This document shows, in pieces, positions 1-9,758 of a stretch of 61,315 bases of DNA. The notes under the pieces were generated by a model. The model was not told the DNA's origin. It saw only the letters and a program-made list of their open reading frames with translations, and ran no database searches. A program made the translations under genes and the position numbers. Position 1 is the first letter of the stretch. Each line of letters starts with the position of its first letter. This stretch comes from DATDCV01 sp036524155. Its GTDB lineage: Bacteria > Verrucomicrobiota > Verrucomicrobiia > Limisphaerales > UBA8199. The stretch is from the NCBI GenBank assembly GCA_036524155.1, contig DATDCV010000326.1, forward strand, positions 1 through 61,315, given 5' to 3'.

Positions 1-17
1 TTCGGCGTAGGTGACGT

Positions 18-272
18 ATGTGGCAGAGCTACATTTTTGGCATGCATTGGAAGCATGGCGGCAAGATGTATTACGACGAGTTAACGGCAGAGTCGCAAGA
101 CGAGGCTGCCGCGTATTTTATTGACCATTGCCGCGACGACGTCAGCCTGGTTCGCGTTGAGTTGGTTGGCCCAGATGACGGCGGCACTCGGGAGTATGCT
201 CATTCGCCGGTCTCGCCTTTTGACCCGTTGAGGGCACGCCGCCGGCTGGACAAGGATGAGGACGCCAGGTGA
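18..272 (+). CDS. Hypothetical protein, 84 aa
   Basis: A small soluble acidic protein with no recognised domain. The N-terminal half (W-Q-S-Y, a Y-Y-D-E-L stretch and an alternating Ala/Glu helix) reads like a compact alpha/beta fold, and the tail is Arg/Asp rich. A purine-rich stretch (aggtgacgt) sits directly before the ATG. It runs in the same direction as the rhamnosidase gene, 121 bp upstream of it. The opposite strand is also open across this region, but that frame has a low-complexity Pro/Arg/Ser composition typical of a shadow. Function unknown. Confidence 0.5.
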   Translation: MWQSYIFGMHWKHGGKMYYDELTAESQDEAAAYFIDHCRDDVSLVRVELVGPDDGGTREYAHSPVSPFDPLRARRRLDKDEDAR

Positions 273-393
273 GCTTCGCGCCGAACCAAGCACTGGAGGG
301 AGTGGCGTCCGGAGATGGAGTTGCCCCGGGTTCTAATCGAGCAAGACGCGCAAAGCCAGGCGCCTGCACTTAACCGTCGCCCGCGATAATCGT

Positions 394-3300
394 ATGATCG
401 AGAAAACCAGCCTGTGTTATGCAATCGCGTTGATGTTGCTCGGGGGGGCCGCGCAAGGTCTCGAGGTGGGCCACCTGCGGTGCGAGTATCTTTCCGAGCC
501 TCGCGGCCTGGATGTGGCGAAACCCCGTCTAAGTTGGGAATTGGAATCCGATCGGCGCGGAGAAAGACAAACGGCTTTCCAGGTGCTGGTGGCTTCGAGC
601 CGGGAACTGCTGCGGGAAAATCACGGTGATCTGTGGGATACCGGGCGGGTCGAATCCGATCAGACTGCGCAGGTCGCTTACGAAGGGCGGACCTTGTGTT
701 CACGGACGGCCTGTTACTGGAAAGTGCGCGTTTGGGATCACGGACGGAAGGCGACGTCCTGGAGCGAACCCGCCAGTTGGACGATGGGTTTGCTGGAGGC
801 GCGGGACTGGCAGGCGAAGTGGATCGCGGACGCGGCGTCGGCCGCGGAAGCGCAGAGCGGAGCGGCGGGCGGCCCGCACAACGGTTATCACAGCGAGCTG
901 GCCACATCGGCGGACGAGGTGAAGTGGGTGGCAATCGATTTGGGCGACTCCCGAACGCTGGAGGGGTTTCGCCTGTTTCCGGCGCGGCCCTATGATTGGC
1001 AGCCGGACACGCCGGGCTTTTTGTTCCCGCTGCGTTTCAAGATCGAAGTGGCGGAGCGGGCAGATTTCTCCGATGCGCGAGTGGTGGTGGACCAAACGCA
1101 AGCAGACCAGCCTAACCCTGGCACGAACGCGCCAGCGTTCACAATCGCGCCAACCGTGGCGCGCCATGTTCGGCTGGAGGCTACACGGCTTCGGGTGCGG
1201 AGTGGCAACGATTACGGCCTGGCGCTGGCAGAGATGGAGGTGCTAAGCCACGGCACCAACATCGCGCGTGGGGCGGCGGTCACGGCTCGGGACTCGATCG
1301 AGAGCGGCGGATGGTCCCGGAACAAACTGGTGGACGGACGCACGCAACCTCAAGCCTCGACCGCCCTCGTTTCCAAACCCGCGATTCTTTCCCGCAAGGG
1401 GTTCAGCCTCGACTGCAAGGTCAGGCAAGCGACCGCGTATGTTACGGGGCTGGGCGTTTATGAGTTGAGGCTCAATGGGTGGCGAGTGGGGGAGAACATT
1501 TTGGCGCCGGAATGGACAAGCTATGGCAAACGCATCCAGTATCAGGTTTACGACGTGACGCGCCTCGTCCACCCAGGGGAAAACGCCTTGGGCGCAATGG
1601 TGGGGGAGGGATGGTACATGGGGCGGCTGATGGGGATTCCCGGAAATGCCTACGGCAGCTTTCCGCGCTTGCTGCTGCAAGTCGAAATCGATTTCGCCAA
1701 TGGTCGCAAACAGGTCGTCGTTACGGATGGTTCGTGGCAGACCTCGACCGAAGGCCCGATCCGCGCGGCGGGGATTTACGACGGCGAAACGTATGATGCA
1801 CGGCTGGAGCAACCGGGTTGGGACCGACCGGGCTTTGACTCCGCAGCCTGGAAGCCGGCGAGGGTTCTGGAGGCCGAGTCCGGACGACTTGTCTGGCAGC
1901 GCAACGAGCCGATCCGGGTCAGCAGGGAGTTGAAGCCGGTTTCGATGGCTGAGCCCAAGCCGGGAGTTTACGTGTTTGATCTCGGGCAAAACATGGTGGG
2001 TTGGTGTCGACTCAAATTGAAAGGGGCTGCGGGGACCACGGTGACGATACGGCACGCCGAGATGATCAACGAGGACGGCACGGTTTATACCGCAAACCTG
2101 CGGGGGGCTCCCCAGATCGTTCGCTTCACCTTGCGCGGCGATGGCCTGGAGACTTTCGAGCCGCACTTCACCTACCACGGCTTCCGCTACGTGGAGTTGA
2201 CCGGCCTGAGCGAGAAGCCTCGGCTCGATTCGGTTGTGGGACGAGTCTTCCATTCCGCCGCGCCGGAGACGGGTCGCTTCGAGTGTTCTCATCCCGCGAT
2301 CAACCAGCTCATGTGGAACATTCTTTGGACACAACGCGCGAACCTGATGAGTTCGCCGACCGATTGTCCGCAGCGCGACGAGCGTTTCGGCTGGATGGGC
2401 GACATCCAGGCCTTTTCCCAAACGGCGATCTTCAACATGGACATGGCGGCCTTCCTGACCAAGTGGCTCCAGGACGTTCGGGATGACCAGGTCGACGACG
2501 GCCGGTTTCCGGATTATGCGCCGCACCCGGGAGACCCGAACGCGTCGTTTACGGGGGTGCCCGCCTGGGGCGATGCCGGCGTCATTGTGCCCTGGCGAAT
2601 GTACCAGAATTACGCCGACACTCGTCTGCTCGTTGAGCATTTCGACGCCGCCCGTCGTTGGGTCGACTACATCCACCGCTTAAACCCGGATTTGATTTGG
2701 GCGAAGGGCCGCGGCAACGATTACAACGATTGGCTGAACGGCGACTGGGTGAAGCAAAAAGACTGGCCGGCCAAGGGCGGCAGTGTGCCCAAGGAAGTCT
2801 TCGCCACCGCTTTTTTTGCGCATTCAACCGAACTGGTCGCCCGCATGGCTGAGATAATCGGGCGAAAGGACGACGCGCGGCGTTACAGGGACCTGGCGCA
2901 ACGGATTAAAGCCGTGTTCAACGAAAAGTTCGTTAAGCCCGATGGCCGGATCGAAGGCGACACCCAGGCGGGGTACGCGCTGGCGTTGAACTTTGGCCTG
3001 TTGCCTGCCGAGTTGCGAACAAAAGCCGCTCAGCACCTGGTCAACAATATCAGCCAATACAGCGGTCACCTTTCCACCGGCATCCAGACGACGCACCGGG
3101 CGATGCTGGAACTTACTGCTAATGGTTACCAGGGCACTGCCTGGGGACTCCTGACAAACCGGTCCTTTCCCTCCTGGCTCTACATGATCGATAATGGCGC
3201 CACAACCATCTGGGAGCGATGGGACGGCTATGTCAAAGGGCGCGGTTTCCAGGATGCGGGCATGAACTCGTTCAACCATTGGGCGTTCGGCGCGGTGGGG

Positions 3301-3675
3301 GAATGGATCTGGCGAAACGTCGCGGGGATCAATCCCGACGATGCCGCGCCGGGCTACAAGCATTTCATCGTCCACCCGCGGTGCTGTGCCGGTTTGACGT
3401 GGGCCAGAGGGAGCTATGATTCGATCCACGGGACGATCTCCAGCGAGTGGCGGATAGAGGACGGCACCTTCAAACTCGACGTGCGTGTCCCGCCGAACAC
3501 TACAGCCACCGTCTACGTGCCGGCCACCAACCCAAAGGCAGTGAGAGAGGGCCGAAGCCTGGCAACAAGCGCTCCCGGCGTCGATCTTCTCGGCCCGAGC
3601 GAGCCGGGAGCAGTGCGCTACAGAATCCAGTCAGGCCGCTATTCGTTTTCTGCGCCCGTTCCGTCCGCCTGGTGA
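394..3675 (+). CDS. Secreted GH78 alpha-L-rhamnosidase with inserted discoidin-like module
   Basis: Predicted inverting alpha-L-rhamnosidase that removes terminal L-rhamnose from pectin (rhamnogalacturonan) or plant glycosides, outside the cytoplasm. Residues 1-22 are a signal peptide. An Ig-like N-domain (about 25-135) ends in the family signature W-x-A-K-W-I. The (alpha/alpha)6 catalytic domain carries DCPQRDERFGWMGD near residues 652-665, which includes the conserved acid region, and the late TTIWERWDG motif (about 934) whose Glu is the expected general base. A beta domain closes the protein. At 1093 aa it is longer than usual because a coagulation-factor-5/8-like segment (about 170-300, K-W-V-A-I-D-L-G-D-S and later S-G-G-W-S-R-N-K-L-V-D-G) interrupts the rhamnosidase N-region. 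The insert probably binds sugar. It is transcribed alone and converges on the next gene. Confidence 0.93.
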   Translation: MIEKTSLCYAIALMLLGGAAQGLEVGHLRCEYLSEPRGLDVAKPRLSWELESDRRGERQTAFQVLVASSRELLRENHGDLWDTGRVESDQTAQVAYEGRTLCSRTACYWKVRVWDHGRKATSWSEPASWTMGLLEARDWQAKWIADAASAAEAQSGAAGGPHNGYHSELATSADEVKWVAIDLGDSRTLEGFRLFPARPYDWQPDTPGFLFPLRFKIEVAERADFSDARVVVDQTQADQPNPGTNAPAFTIAPTVARHVRLEATRLRVRSGNDYGLALAEMEVLSHGTNIARGAAVTARDSIESGGWSRNKLVDGRTQPQASTALVSKPAILSRKGFSLDCKVRQATAYVTGLGVYELRLNGWRVGENILAPEWTSYGKRIQYQVYDVTRLVHPGENALGAMVGEGWYMGRLMGIPGNAYGSFPRLLLQVEIDFANGRKQVVVTDGSWQTSTEGPIRAAGIYDGETYDARLEQPGWDRPGFDSAAWKPARVLEAESGRLVWQRNEPIRVSRELKPVSMAEPKPGVYVFDLGQNMVGWCRLKLKGAAGTTVTIRHAEMINEDGTVYTANLRGAPQIVRFTLRGDGLETFEPHFTYHGFRYVELTGLSEKPRLDSVVGRVFHSAAPETGRFECSHPAINQLMWNILWTQRANLMSSPTDCPQRDERFGWMGDIQAFSQTAIFNMDMAAFLTKWLQDVRDDQVDDGRFPDYAPHPGDPNASFTGVPAWGDAGVIVPWRMYQNYADTRLLVEHFDAARRWVDYIHRLNPDLIWAKGRGNDYNDWLNGDWVKQKDWPAKGGSVPKEVFATAFFAHSTELVARMAEIIGRKDDARRYRDLAQRIKAVFNEKFVKPDGRIEGDTQAGYALALNFGLLPAELRTKAAQHLVNNISQYSGHLSTGIQTTHRAMLELTANGYQGTAWGLLTNRSFPSWLYMIDNGATTIWERWDGYVKGRGFQDAGMNSFNHWAFGAVGEWIWRNVAGINPDDAAPGYKHFIVHPRCCAGLTWARGSYDSIHGTISSEWRIEDGTFKLDVRVPPNTTATVYVPATNPKAVREGRSLATSAPGVDLLGPSEPGAVRYRIQSGRYSFSAPVPSAW

Positions 3676-3686
3676 GGCTGCCATTC

Positions 3687-3977
3687 TCACTGGCGAACGT
3701 GGCGCTGAGCTGGGCGAAGACGGCGACGAGCCTTGTCCGAGGTGGGGGACTCGACAATCTCGATCTCTACCTTGTCGCCGATGCGCAACTGGCGGTGCGC
3801 CCACTCAAAGAACTCCTCTGGGGTGGATGCAACGCCAGAAACCGCCAGATTCAAGCCTTGGTTGTCACGCCGGTGGCGTCTCGGGAAAAGGTAGACAGCC
3901 GCTGATAGCTCAGTGAGGTCATTGCTGCCAGCGGTGCACACCTTGCCACCATTCAGATACACGTCAAAGGCGATCAT
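3687..3977 (-). CDS. Small hypothetical protein, 96 aa
   Basis: A compact protein with a beta-rich N-terminus (AFDVYLNGGKVCTAG) and a second strand pair around residues 60-80 (W-A-H-R-Q-L-R-I-G-D-K-V-E-I-E-I-V-E). The layout resembles short conserved proteins of Planctomycetes/Verrucomicrobia that I recognise by pattern but cannot name. No signal peptide or membrane segment. The stop lies 11 bp from the end of the convergent rhamnosidase gene. The Arg-rich tail (KARRRLRPAQRHVRQ) may be disordered. The real start is probably this ATG because the first strand begins immediately after it. Function unknown. Confidence 0.6.
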   Translation of the reverse strand: MIAFDVYLNGGKVCTAGSNDLTELSAAVYLFPRRHRRDNQGLNLAVSGVASTPEEFFEWAHRQLRIGDKVEIEIVESPTSDKARRRLRPAQRHVRQ

Positions 3978-4119
3978 AAAAAGGCCATTCTCGAACGGCT
4001 GATGGCGCTACGGAGCAGGGCGCGCACTCTCCGCTGCGCGCCGGCAATGCAGCAGAATCGCACGCTCGTGCAGGCGGTGGCGCGCAACGGAGTGCTCGCC
4101 CTACCGGGCAATACCCAGG

Positions 4120-7100
4120 CTACAGTTTTAGCCGATAGAACAGCGGGCCGCCGGATGTGGTCACCGAGAGTTGGTATTGGCCTCCGACAAGGATGGGGGT
4201 GCCCGGGGTCTGGCTCCAGTTGCCGCTCGTCAAATCGGACGTCTGCTGCAGGATGAAGCCTGTCGCCGACGCCGGCCAGGTCAGCAACACGGTGTTCCCT
4301 GCTCCCCGCTGCACGGAAAGGGTGGGTTGCGCTGTGACCTCATTGGCGAACATGAAGTTGCTGATCTGCTGGTAGGACGCCACGCCGCCGGAGGCCCCGG
4401 TGAAGCCAACAAAGGCGGTACTGCCGCCCACGAGGGAAGGAATATCGACCGGGAAGGAGCCGCTGAACGAGGTGGCGGCGACGGTGTCCGTCATGGTCAG
4501 GGACGCCGTTGTTCCATCGTAATTGATGGTGAAGTTAATCGGGTTGCCGCTGGCAAGGTTGACCGGCGGAGTCGCGGTGTACGGGCCGCCGGTTACGCCG
4601 TTGTTTCGCAGAGCAATTCCGACGGTGTTGGGACCATAGATGTTCATCTCCAGCCCGACGCTCGGAGTGATGCCAGCGAAGCCCAGGCCCCCGCCGGCGC
4701 CACCGAGGGCGGTGTGGCCCATCGGCGAGTTCTGGATGGCGAATACTGCGCCATCCGCCCCGCCACCGCCAATGTCCCGGTAAGTGAACGAGGCGGTGAA
4801 TTTGCCGATGAACAGCGGGTAATCAGAGAAGCAACTGCGCGCTTCGCCTAAGCCGCCATCGGTGAGCGTAAGGACATTGTTGGCGATCGGCACGTTGGTC
4901 GTGATCGTGCTGAGTGTCCAACCCGCCCCATTCCCGTTGAAGGTGATGGGCGAGGCGATAGTCACATGGGCCACGGCGCTGGTTGCCGACCCAAGACCAT
5001 TGGCCACGATCAGGCGATAATCACCCGAGTCGCTGAGCGCCGTGGGGGCAAACCGCAGCGTGGCGGTTTGCGAACCGGTGACACGGGCACTATCGCTGAG
5101 ATTTATCCCGTTCTGCTGCCACTGATAATTGAGCGGGGCGCTGCCCACTACCAACGGTACGGAGAGGGTAAGGGGTGAACCCGAGGGCAGATAGACCGAC
5201 GAGGGCGTGATGTCCAGCAGGATCTGGGGCAAGCTCCCCATACCAACAAGAACCGTGCTGGCGGCAACACCGAAAGCGCGGGCTTCGGCAATTGACACAA
5301 ACTGGGCGACCGGACCGTTGCCCGGGACACCGCCCATGGCCCAGCCCCAACCGGTCCGCGCCGCCAATGGCAGGTGGGAGAGATCGAACACAATCGGGCT
5401 GTTGATCAAGGGCACCGTGTCAACCGGTTGGTCAACGGTCATATCGAAGATATTCGCACTCACCAGTGACGCCGGCACCGCGATCCAGTCCAGCGGGTCG
5501 GTCTCGGGCCACTTCATGTTGGTGTCGATCGGGTTTTTGAGGATGAAGATCGTCGGCTGGGCGCTCCAATCGCCACCGTCGAAGAACTGCCACCCGAGGT
5601 CCACCTTGACCATGCCAAACACCTGGGGCTCCGAGTAGCCGAGGCCGACAAAGTCACTGTGCCCGGAGGTGCCGTCCCAAGTGGTCCAGGTGGTGACGTT
5701 GGCATCGTTAATGACGACGCCGTCCGTGGAGCGCGCCAGGGCCGCCGCGCGACCCTGCTGATACGCGTTGGCGACCACGTTGGTGGCGCCGCTGACCAGC
5801 GGGAGGATGGGGACGGTTTGGGCGGGGATCGTGTTCCCGTCCAGGTCCATGACGCCGCTCACCGCGACCGTGGGATTAGCGACCGTTACCGGTCCCGACA
5901 AGGTCAAAGCAGCACCGCAGCCCTGGGCTTCCTGCGCCAGTGTTGCGATGGTAACCGATGGAGCATTGAGAGTATAATTGACCGAGTTTAGCGTCGAGCT
6001 GGGCTCCGTGCTCCCGTTGAACCATACTTCCACGACCAGGTTGCTGGGGTCATAGGTTGCGGCGACGATCTGCGGAGTGGGGCGAGCCAGCACGGTCAAC
6101 GTGGCCGGAGGACTGTTAGTAGTGGTGATGCCGCCAACCCCCACTGACGCTGCAAACGTAGCGCCGTTGTCGGTCAGCAGCGCCGGCGGGGTCCCGTAGA
6201 AGGTGGCGGTGGCATCGGCGATGGGGTTGCCGCTCTTGAGCCACTGATAGGTCAGCGGCATGGTGCTCTGCGCCACAACCGAGAACTTGGCGCGTTGGCC
6301 TGCGGTCACGGTGACGTTGCTCGGCCCGCCTGCGAATGCGAACGCCAGGGTGCTGCCGGCGGTGCCATAAGAGGCCACTTCGCTGATGGAAATGAAGTCA
6401 GCCGAACCGCTGCCCTTGACGCCGCCAACGGCCCAACCATAGCCGTTACGCTGAGAGGCGCTCAGCCCTGAGAGGTTGAACACGATGGGGGTGTTGGGCG
6501 ACGGATTGGGATCGATGGCCACATGGAACTGGCTCCCGCTGATCAGCGGGGCAGGCACCTCGGCCCAATCAGTGGGATCGGTTTCCGGCCGGGTCTGGTT
6601 GCTATCCACCGGGTTCTTCAGGATGTAGAGTTTAGGCTGGACCGCCCAGCTCCCGCCATCGCCGAATTGATTGCCCAGGTCCACTCGCACGACCTCGAAA
6701 TCCTGGTTATAATCGTAGACCAGGCCCACGAACTCACTGGGTTGCCCACCGCCGCTCCAGGTGTCGAATCCAGCGGCGTTATTGAAGCTGTCGACGATGC
6801 CGTCGGTGGCGAGAGTAAAGCAAGCCGGCCGGTTGTTATCCGGAGAATGATACACATTAGCGACGAGGTTGATCGGCGCCAGCCGCAAGCGAATCGGGAT
6901 TTGGGCGGAGGCGGAATTTCCGCCGGCGTCGAGCACGTTGGTGACGCCCACCTGCGCGCCTGCCGGGATCGTCCCGGAGACGGCCAGCACGACCCGCAAG
7001 TTGCGGTTTAACAGCGAGGCGCCGCTGATGCTCACGCCGGGCGCGTTGATCAACGTGTAGTTGGCCAGCGTAGTCGCCGACGGGGCGGTCACGCCCGAGG

Positions 7101-9399
7101 CGAACCAGACATCCACCGTAGTGGCCGCGCCGCCAAGCCCATTGTCCGTGGTGGCCGCGATGGCGGACGGTGCGACGTCGTTGTTCTGGATCGTGACGGT
7201 GCCGCCATCCGCGACGGCGATGGCGTAGGCAGTCGACCCAGTGACGGTGAGGACCACGGTTTGCTGCGGCCCCTGGAAAGAGAAGTCTATAGGCGTCACG
7301 AGCACCTGCGCGGAATTGGCGCCGGCCGGGATGACAACCGAACCGGACAGGGTGTTGTAAGCCATGCCATTCGTTGCTGTGCCGCCGAGGGCGTAATTGA
7401 CGGTCAGGGCGGCGGTCGTGGCGCCGGAACGGGTGATCGTAAAGACCCCCGGCGGAGTGTTTTTCAGCGCGGTGGAGGGAACGGTCGCGGTTGCCGAGAC
7501 GACCGGCACGGAGGCATCGGTGTCATCCGGTCCGCCGCCGTTGGCGAGCACAGCGACCGCTGCGGGATCCAGGACGCGGTTGTAGATTCGCACATCGTCC
7601 ATCTCACCCGCATAGTAGCCGTCGCCCGTCCAATTGCTGCGGCCAAGATAATTGTTGTTCCGAGTGACCACATTCGGCACGCCGGTGTTGCCTGTGACAA
7701 CCGGTACGCCGTTCCGGTAAATGACCACAATCCCGCCCACATCCATGGTTGCCGCCCAATGCTGCCATTGGTTGACGATCAGCGAACCAAGCGGAGATGT
7801 AACCTTTCCGCCGGTTGTGCCCCCTTGATAAACCTCGAAGGTCACCTGGTTCGCATCGGCCGTGCGCGCGAACAGAATATTGTTGTTGGCAGGGCCGTTG
7901 GCAAAGTCGATGAACCGGGCCCACAACGCCGTGCTGCTTTCGGAGGTGGGATAGACCCATAAGCTGACGGTCATCCCGTTGGTAGTGAAGTCCGAAAAAC
8001 CCGAAGGCAGGGCGACGTGCCCACCTGTGACGCCCTGGAATTTGACACTCTTGAGGACCTGACCGGCGTAACCGGGGAGGACATCGTTCACCAACGTGCC
8101 GTTCAGGCTGTTGCCGGAGGAATCCCCTGAGGTTGCCCCGGTGCTCTCGTCCAGCCGATACCAGTTGGCCAGATATTGCTCGATGGGCACGGAGCTGCCT
8201 GGGAGGATGACATTGGCCGCGGAAGTGCGGTCGCGGACGTTGCTCACCGCCAGCGTGTAGGCGGTGCCGACGCTCAGGCCGGCGGTTTGCAGCAGAACCG
8301 TATTTGGAGAGGCGCCCATCCTGGCGCCGTTGATGGCGACGGTGGGGCTGAAGGAATAATTGCCCGTCGCGGTGGCGGTGACAGGATCGACCGGTTTGGA
8401 GAAGACAACCGCGATGTCGCCGGCAGTGTTGGCGAGGCTGAGGGCATCTACCAGGGTCGGGGCGACCGGCTCCGGCTGGACCGACAGGGTCGTGCTGGCG
8501 GTGGCTTGGCCTAGGGCGTTCTGGATTGTGACGGTGTAAACCGTACCATCAATTGCCGAGGTGACCTTTGAGATGTGGTAGGAGAGAAGGTTCGCGTCAG
8601 GGATCGCTACACCATTGCTGGACCATTGGACGGTAGCGGGCTGCGTGGCCTCCACCGTGACGGTCAGGTCCGCCGTCCCGCCGTCCGGCGCCACGGCGAT
8701 CGAGGGGAGAGCATCAACCACAGTTCCGTTGTAGGTATCCAGAACCTGCGGGGCCTTGTTCTGGGGCGGATAGGAGGGGTCGGCCAAATCCACCGGGAAA
8801 GGCCAGATGTTGGCCGAGGGTATTGGCCCCTGGAAAGTGCCGTCGGGCAGGGTCCAGGCGGCTGAGCAGCTATCATAAGTTCCGTGGGCGTCCTCTTTGT
8901 GCAGCATTTCGAAGTAGTATTTCTGGCCACGCACAAGCGAGATGGGGGCCGATCTCTGGCTGGGATCGAGGAACCAATCGTTGGGCCCTCGGGCCGCCAC
9001 AAAACCGTTCTGGGCCACGAGTATTTTGCCCGCCGGGTTCTCGCTCGGGCTGAGCCAGAACTCGCCGCTGTCCACGCCGGCGATCCAAAAAGTATAGGTG
9101 CCGGTTTGCGGCGCTTCGATGAAACCCCGGACGAACGAGCCGTAGTCGTTGGCGATGTTCATCGGGATCACCAGGCCGTTAGTCAGCACATCGAAACCGG
9201 TCGGGGAGCTGGGGAAAGCAGGATTGCTGGTCAGGTCACTGACGCGGTCGCCGGTTATACCGTCGTACCCGAGCCTGAGCGAAACGCCGGCCCGCGACGG
9301 CGGGGCGGTGGCCGCCAAAAGCAAGGCTGGAAGGAGAACACCGGATAGGGTTCTGCAGAACGGTTTGGCGAATCTCGAGGTTTTCATAGTCGCGATCAT
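4120..9399 (-). CDS. Giant secreted lectin/LamG/Calx-beta mosaic protein, 1759 aa
   Basis: An extracellular or surface adhesin-like protein, probably carbohydrate-binding. In order: signal peptide (1-37, or starting at Met5); PA14-like domain (about 38-205); Ig-like (220-305); SbsA-type Ig-like (312-400); LamG/concanavalin-type domain (about 413-618) with the typical G-E-M-D-D-V-R-I-Y-N-R-V-L ending; Calx-beta domain (about 628-740); then a duplicated block of SbsA-like + discoidin-like + Ig-like domains (about 741-1107 and 1108-1475). An L-type (legume-like) lectin domain follows (about 1478-1685), with a 74-residue C-terminal module ending FYRLKL. The two discoidin copies share F-V-G-L-x-Y and long ILKNP-[VI]-D-[ST]-N stretches. 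No catalytic domain was recognised. The C-terminal module recurs in two other proteins of this window. Transcribed divergently from the lipid kinase gene. Confidence 0.85.
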   Translation of the reverse strand: MIATMKTSRFAKPFCRTLSGVLLPALLLAATAPPSRAGVSLRLGYDGITGDRVSDLTSNPAFPSSPTGFDVLTNGLVIPMNIANDYGSFVRGFIEAPQTGTYTFWIAGVDSGEFWLSPSENPAGKILVAQNGFVAARGPNDWFLDPSQRSAPISLVRGQKYYFEMLHKEDAHGTYDSCSAAWTLPDGTFQGPIPSANIWPFPVDLADPSYPPQNKAPQVLDTYNGTVVDALPSIAVAPDGGTADLTVTVEATQPATVQWSSNGVAIPDANLLSYHISKVTSAIDGTVYTVTIQNALGQATASTTLSVQPEPVAPTLVDALSLANTAGDIAVVFSKPVDPVTATATGNYSFSPTVAINGARMGASPNTVLLQTAGLSVGTAYTLAVSNVRDRTSAANVILPGSSVPIEQYLANWYRLDESTGATSGDSSGNSLNGTLVNDVLPGYAGQVLKSVKFQGVTGGHVALPSGFSDFTTNGMTVSLWVYPTSESSTALWARFIDFANGPANNNILFARTADANQVTFEVYQGGTTGGKVTSPLGSLIVNQWQHWAATMDVGGIVVIYRNGVPVVTGNTGVPNVVTRNNNYLGRSNWTGDGYYAGEMDDVRIYNRVLDPAAVAVLANGGGPDDTDASVPVVSATATVPSTALKNTPPGVFTITRSGATTAALTVNYALGGTATNGMAYNTLSGSVVIPAGANSAQVLVTPIDFSFQGPQQTVVLTVTGSTAYAIAVADGGTVTIQNNDVAPSAIAATTDNGLGGAATTVDVWFASGVTAPSATTLANYTLINAPGVSISGASLLNRNLRVVLAVSGTIPAGAQVGVTNVLDAGGNSASAQIPIRLRLAPINLVANVYHSPDNNRPACFTLATDGIVDSFNNAAGFDTWSGGGQPSEFVGLVYDYNQDFEVVRVDLGNQFGDGGSWAVQPKLYILKNPVDSNQTRPETDPTDWAEVPAPLISGSQFHVAIDPNPSPNTPIVFNLSGLSASQRNGYGWAVGGVKGSGSADFISISEVASYGTAGSTLAFAFAGGPSNVTVTAGQRAKFSVVAQSTMPLTYQWLKSGNPIADATATFYGTPPALLTDNGATFAASVGVGGITTTNSPPATLTVLARPTPQIVAATYDPSNLVVEVWFNGSTEPSSTLNSVNYTLNAPSVTIATLAQEAQGCGAALTLSGPVTVANPTVAVSGVMDLDGNTIPAQTVPILPLVSGATNVVANAYQQGRAAALARSTDGVVINDANVTTWTTWDGTSGHSDFVGLGYSEPQVFGMVKVDLGWQFFDGGDWSAQPTIFILKNPIDTNMKWPETDPLDWIAVPASLVSANIFDMTVDQPVDTVPLINSPIVFDLSHLPLAARTGWGWAMGGVPGNGPVAQFVSIAEARAFGVAASTVLVGMGSLPQILLDITPSSVYLPSGSPLTLSVPLVVGSAPLNYQWQQNGINLSDSARVTGSQTATLRFAPTALSDSGDYRLIVANGLGSATSAVAHVTIASPITFNGNGAGWTLSTITTNVPIANNVLTLTDGGLGEARSCFSDYPLFIGKFTASFTYRDIGGGGADGAVFAIQNSPMGHTALGGAGGGLGFAGITPSVGLEMNIYGPNTVGIALRNNGVTGGPYTATPPVNLASGNPINFTINYDGTTASLTMTDTVAATSFSGSFPVDIPSLVGGSTAFVGFTGASGGVASYQQISNFMFANEVTAQPTLSVQRGAGNTVLLTWPASATGFILQQTSDLTSGNWSQTPGTPILVGGQYQLSVTTSGGPLFYRLKL

Positions 9400-9758
9400 A
9401 TTTCGTTTGGTTTATTGCTGAAGGACATTAAAGGGGAATTTGGACTAGTTAGAGCAACGTTCGGCGGCTCTGGTCCGCCGGCTCGCCCGCTTCATGGGGC
9501 GGGCAATGAGTTCACGTGGTTGATTCCAACTTCCGAGATGATCGATTGCCCGGCTCATATATGTGTTCAGGCTAATGCCGAAATTCGGGCCACAGGGTTA
9601 TGCACGGAGTTGTTCCACAGATCTCCGTTGAATGCAAGATTCAAAATGCGCCTGGAAGCGAGCGTGCCAAATTAGGTGGACAACCAGCGGGACTTTTGCC
9701 ATTTGGCTTGAGAGTCCAAGTCTGTCCCAGGCGGATTAACGGATCCACTGCAAAATCA
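9400..9758. other. Intergenic region between divergent genes
   Basis: 359 bp separating the start of the 1759-aa surface protein (minus strand) from the preferred start of the lipid kinase (plus strand). It should hold both promoters, but no confident -35/-10 pair, operator or RNA element could be picked out. An open frame reaches into it from the kinase gene (from 9600), but that extension has no kinase-family content. Confidence 0.5.

Noticed and set aside
9600..9758. Longer reading frame for the lipid kinase beginning at 9600
   Set aside because: It adds 53 residues without family similarity; the conserved fold starts right after the Met at 9759.
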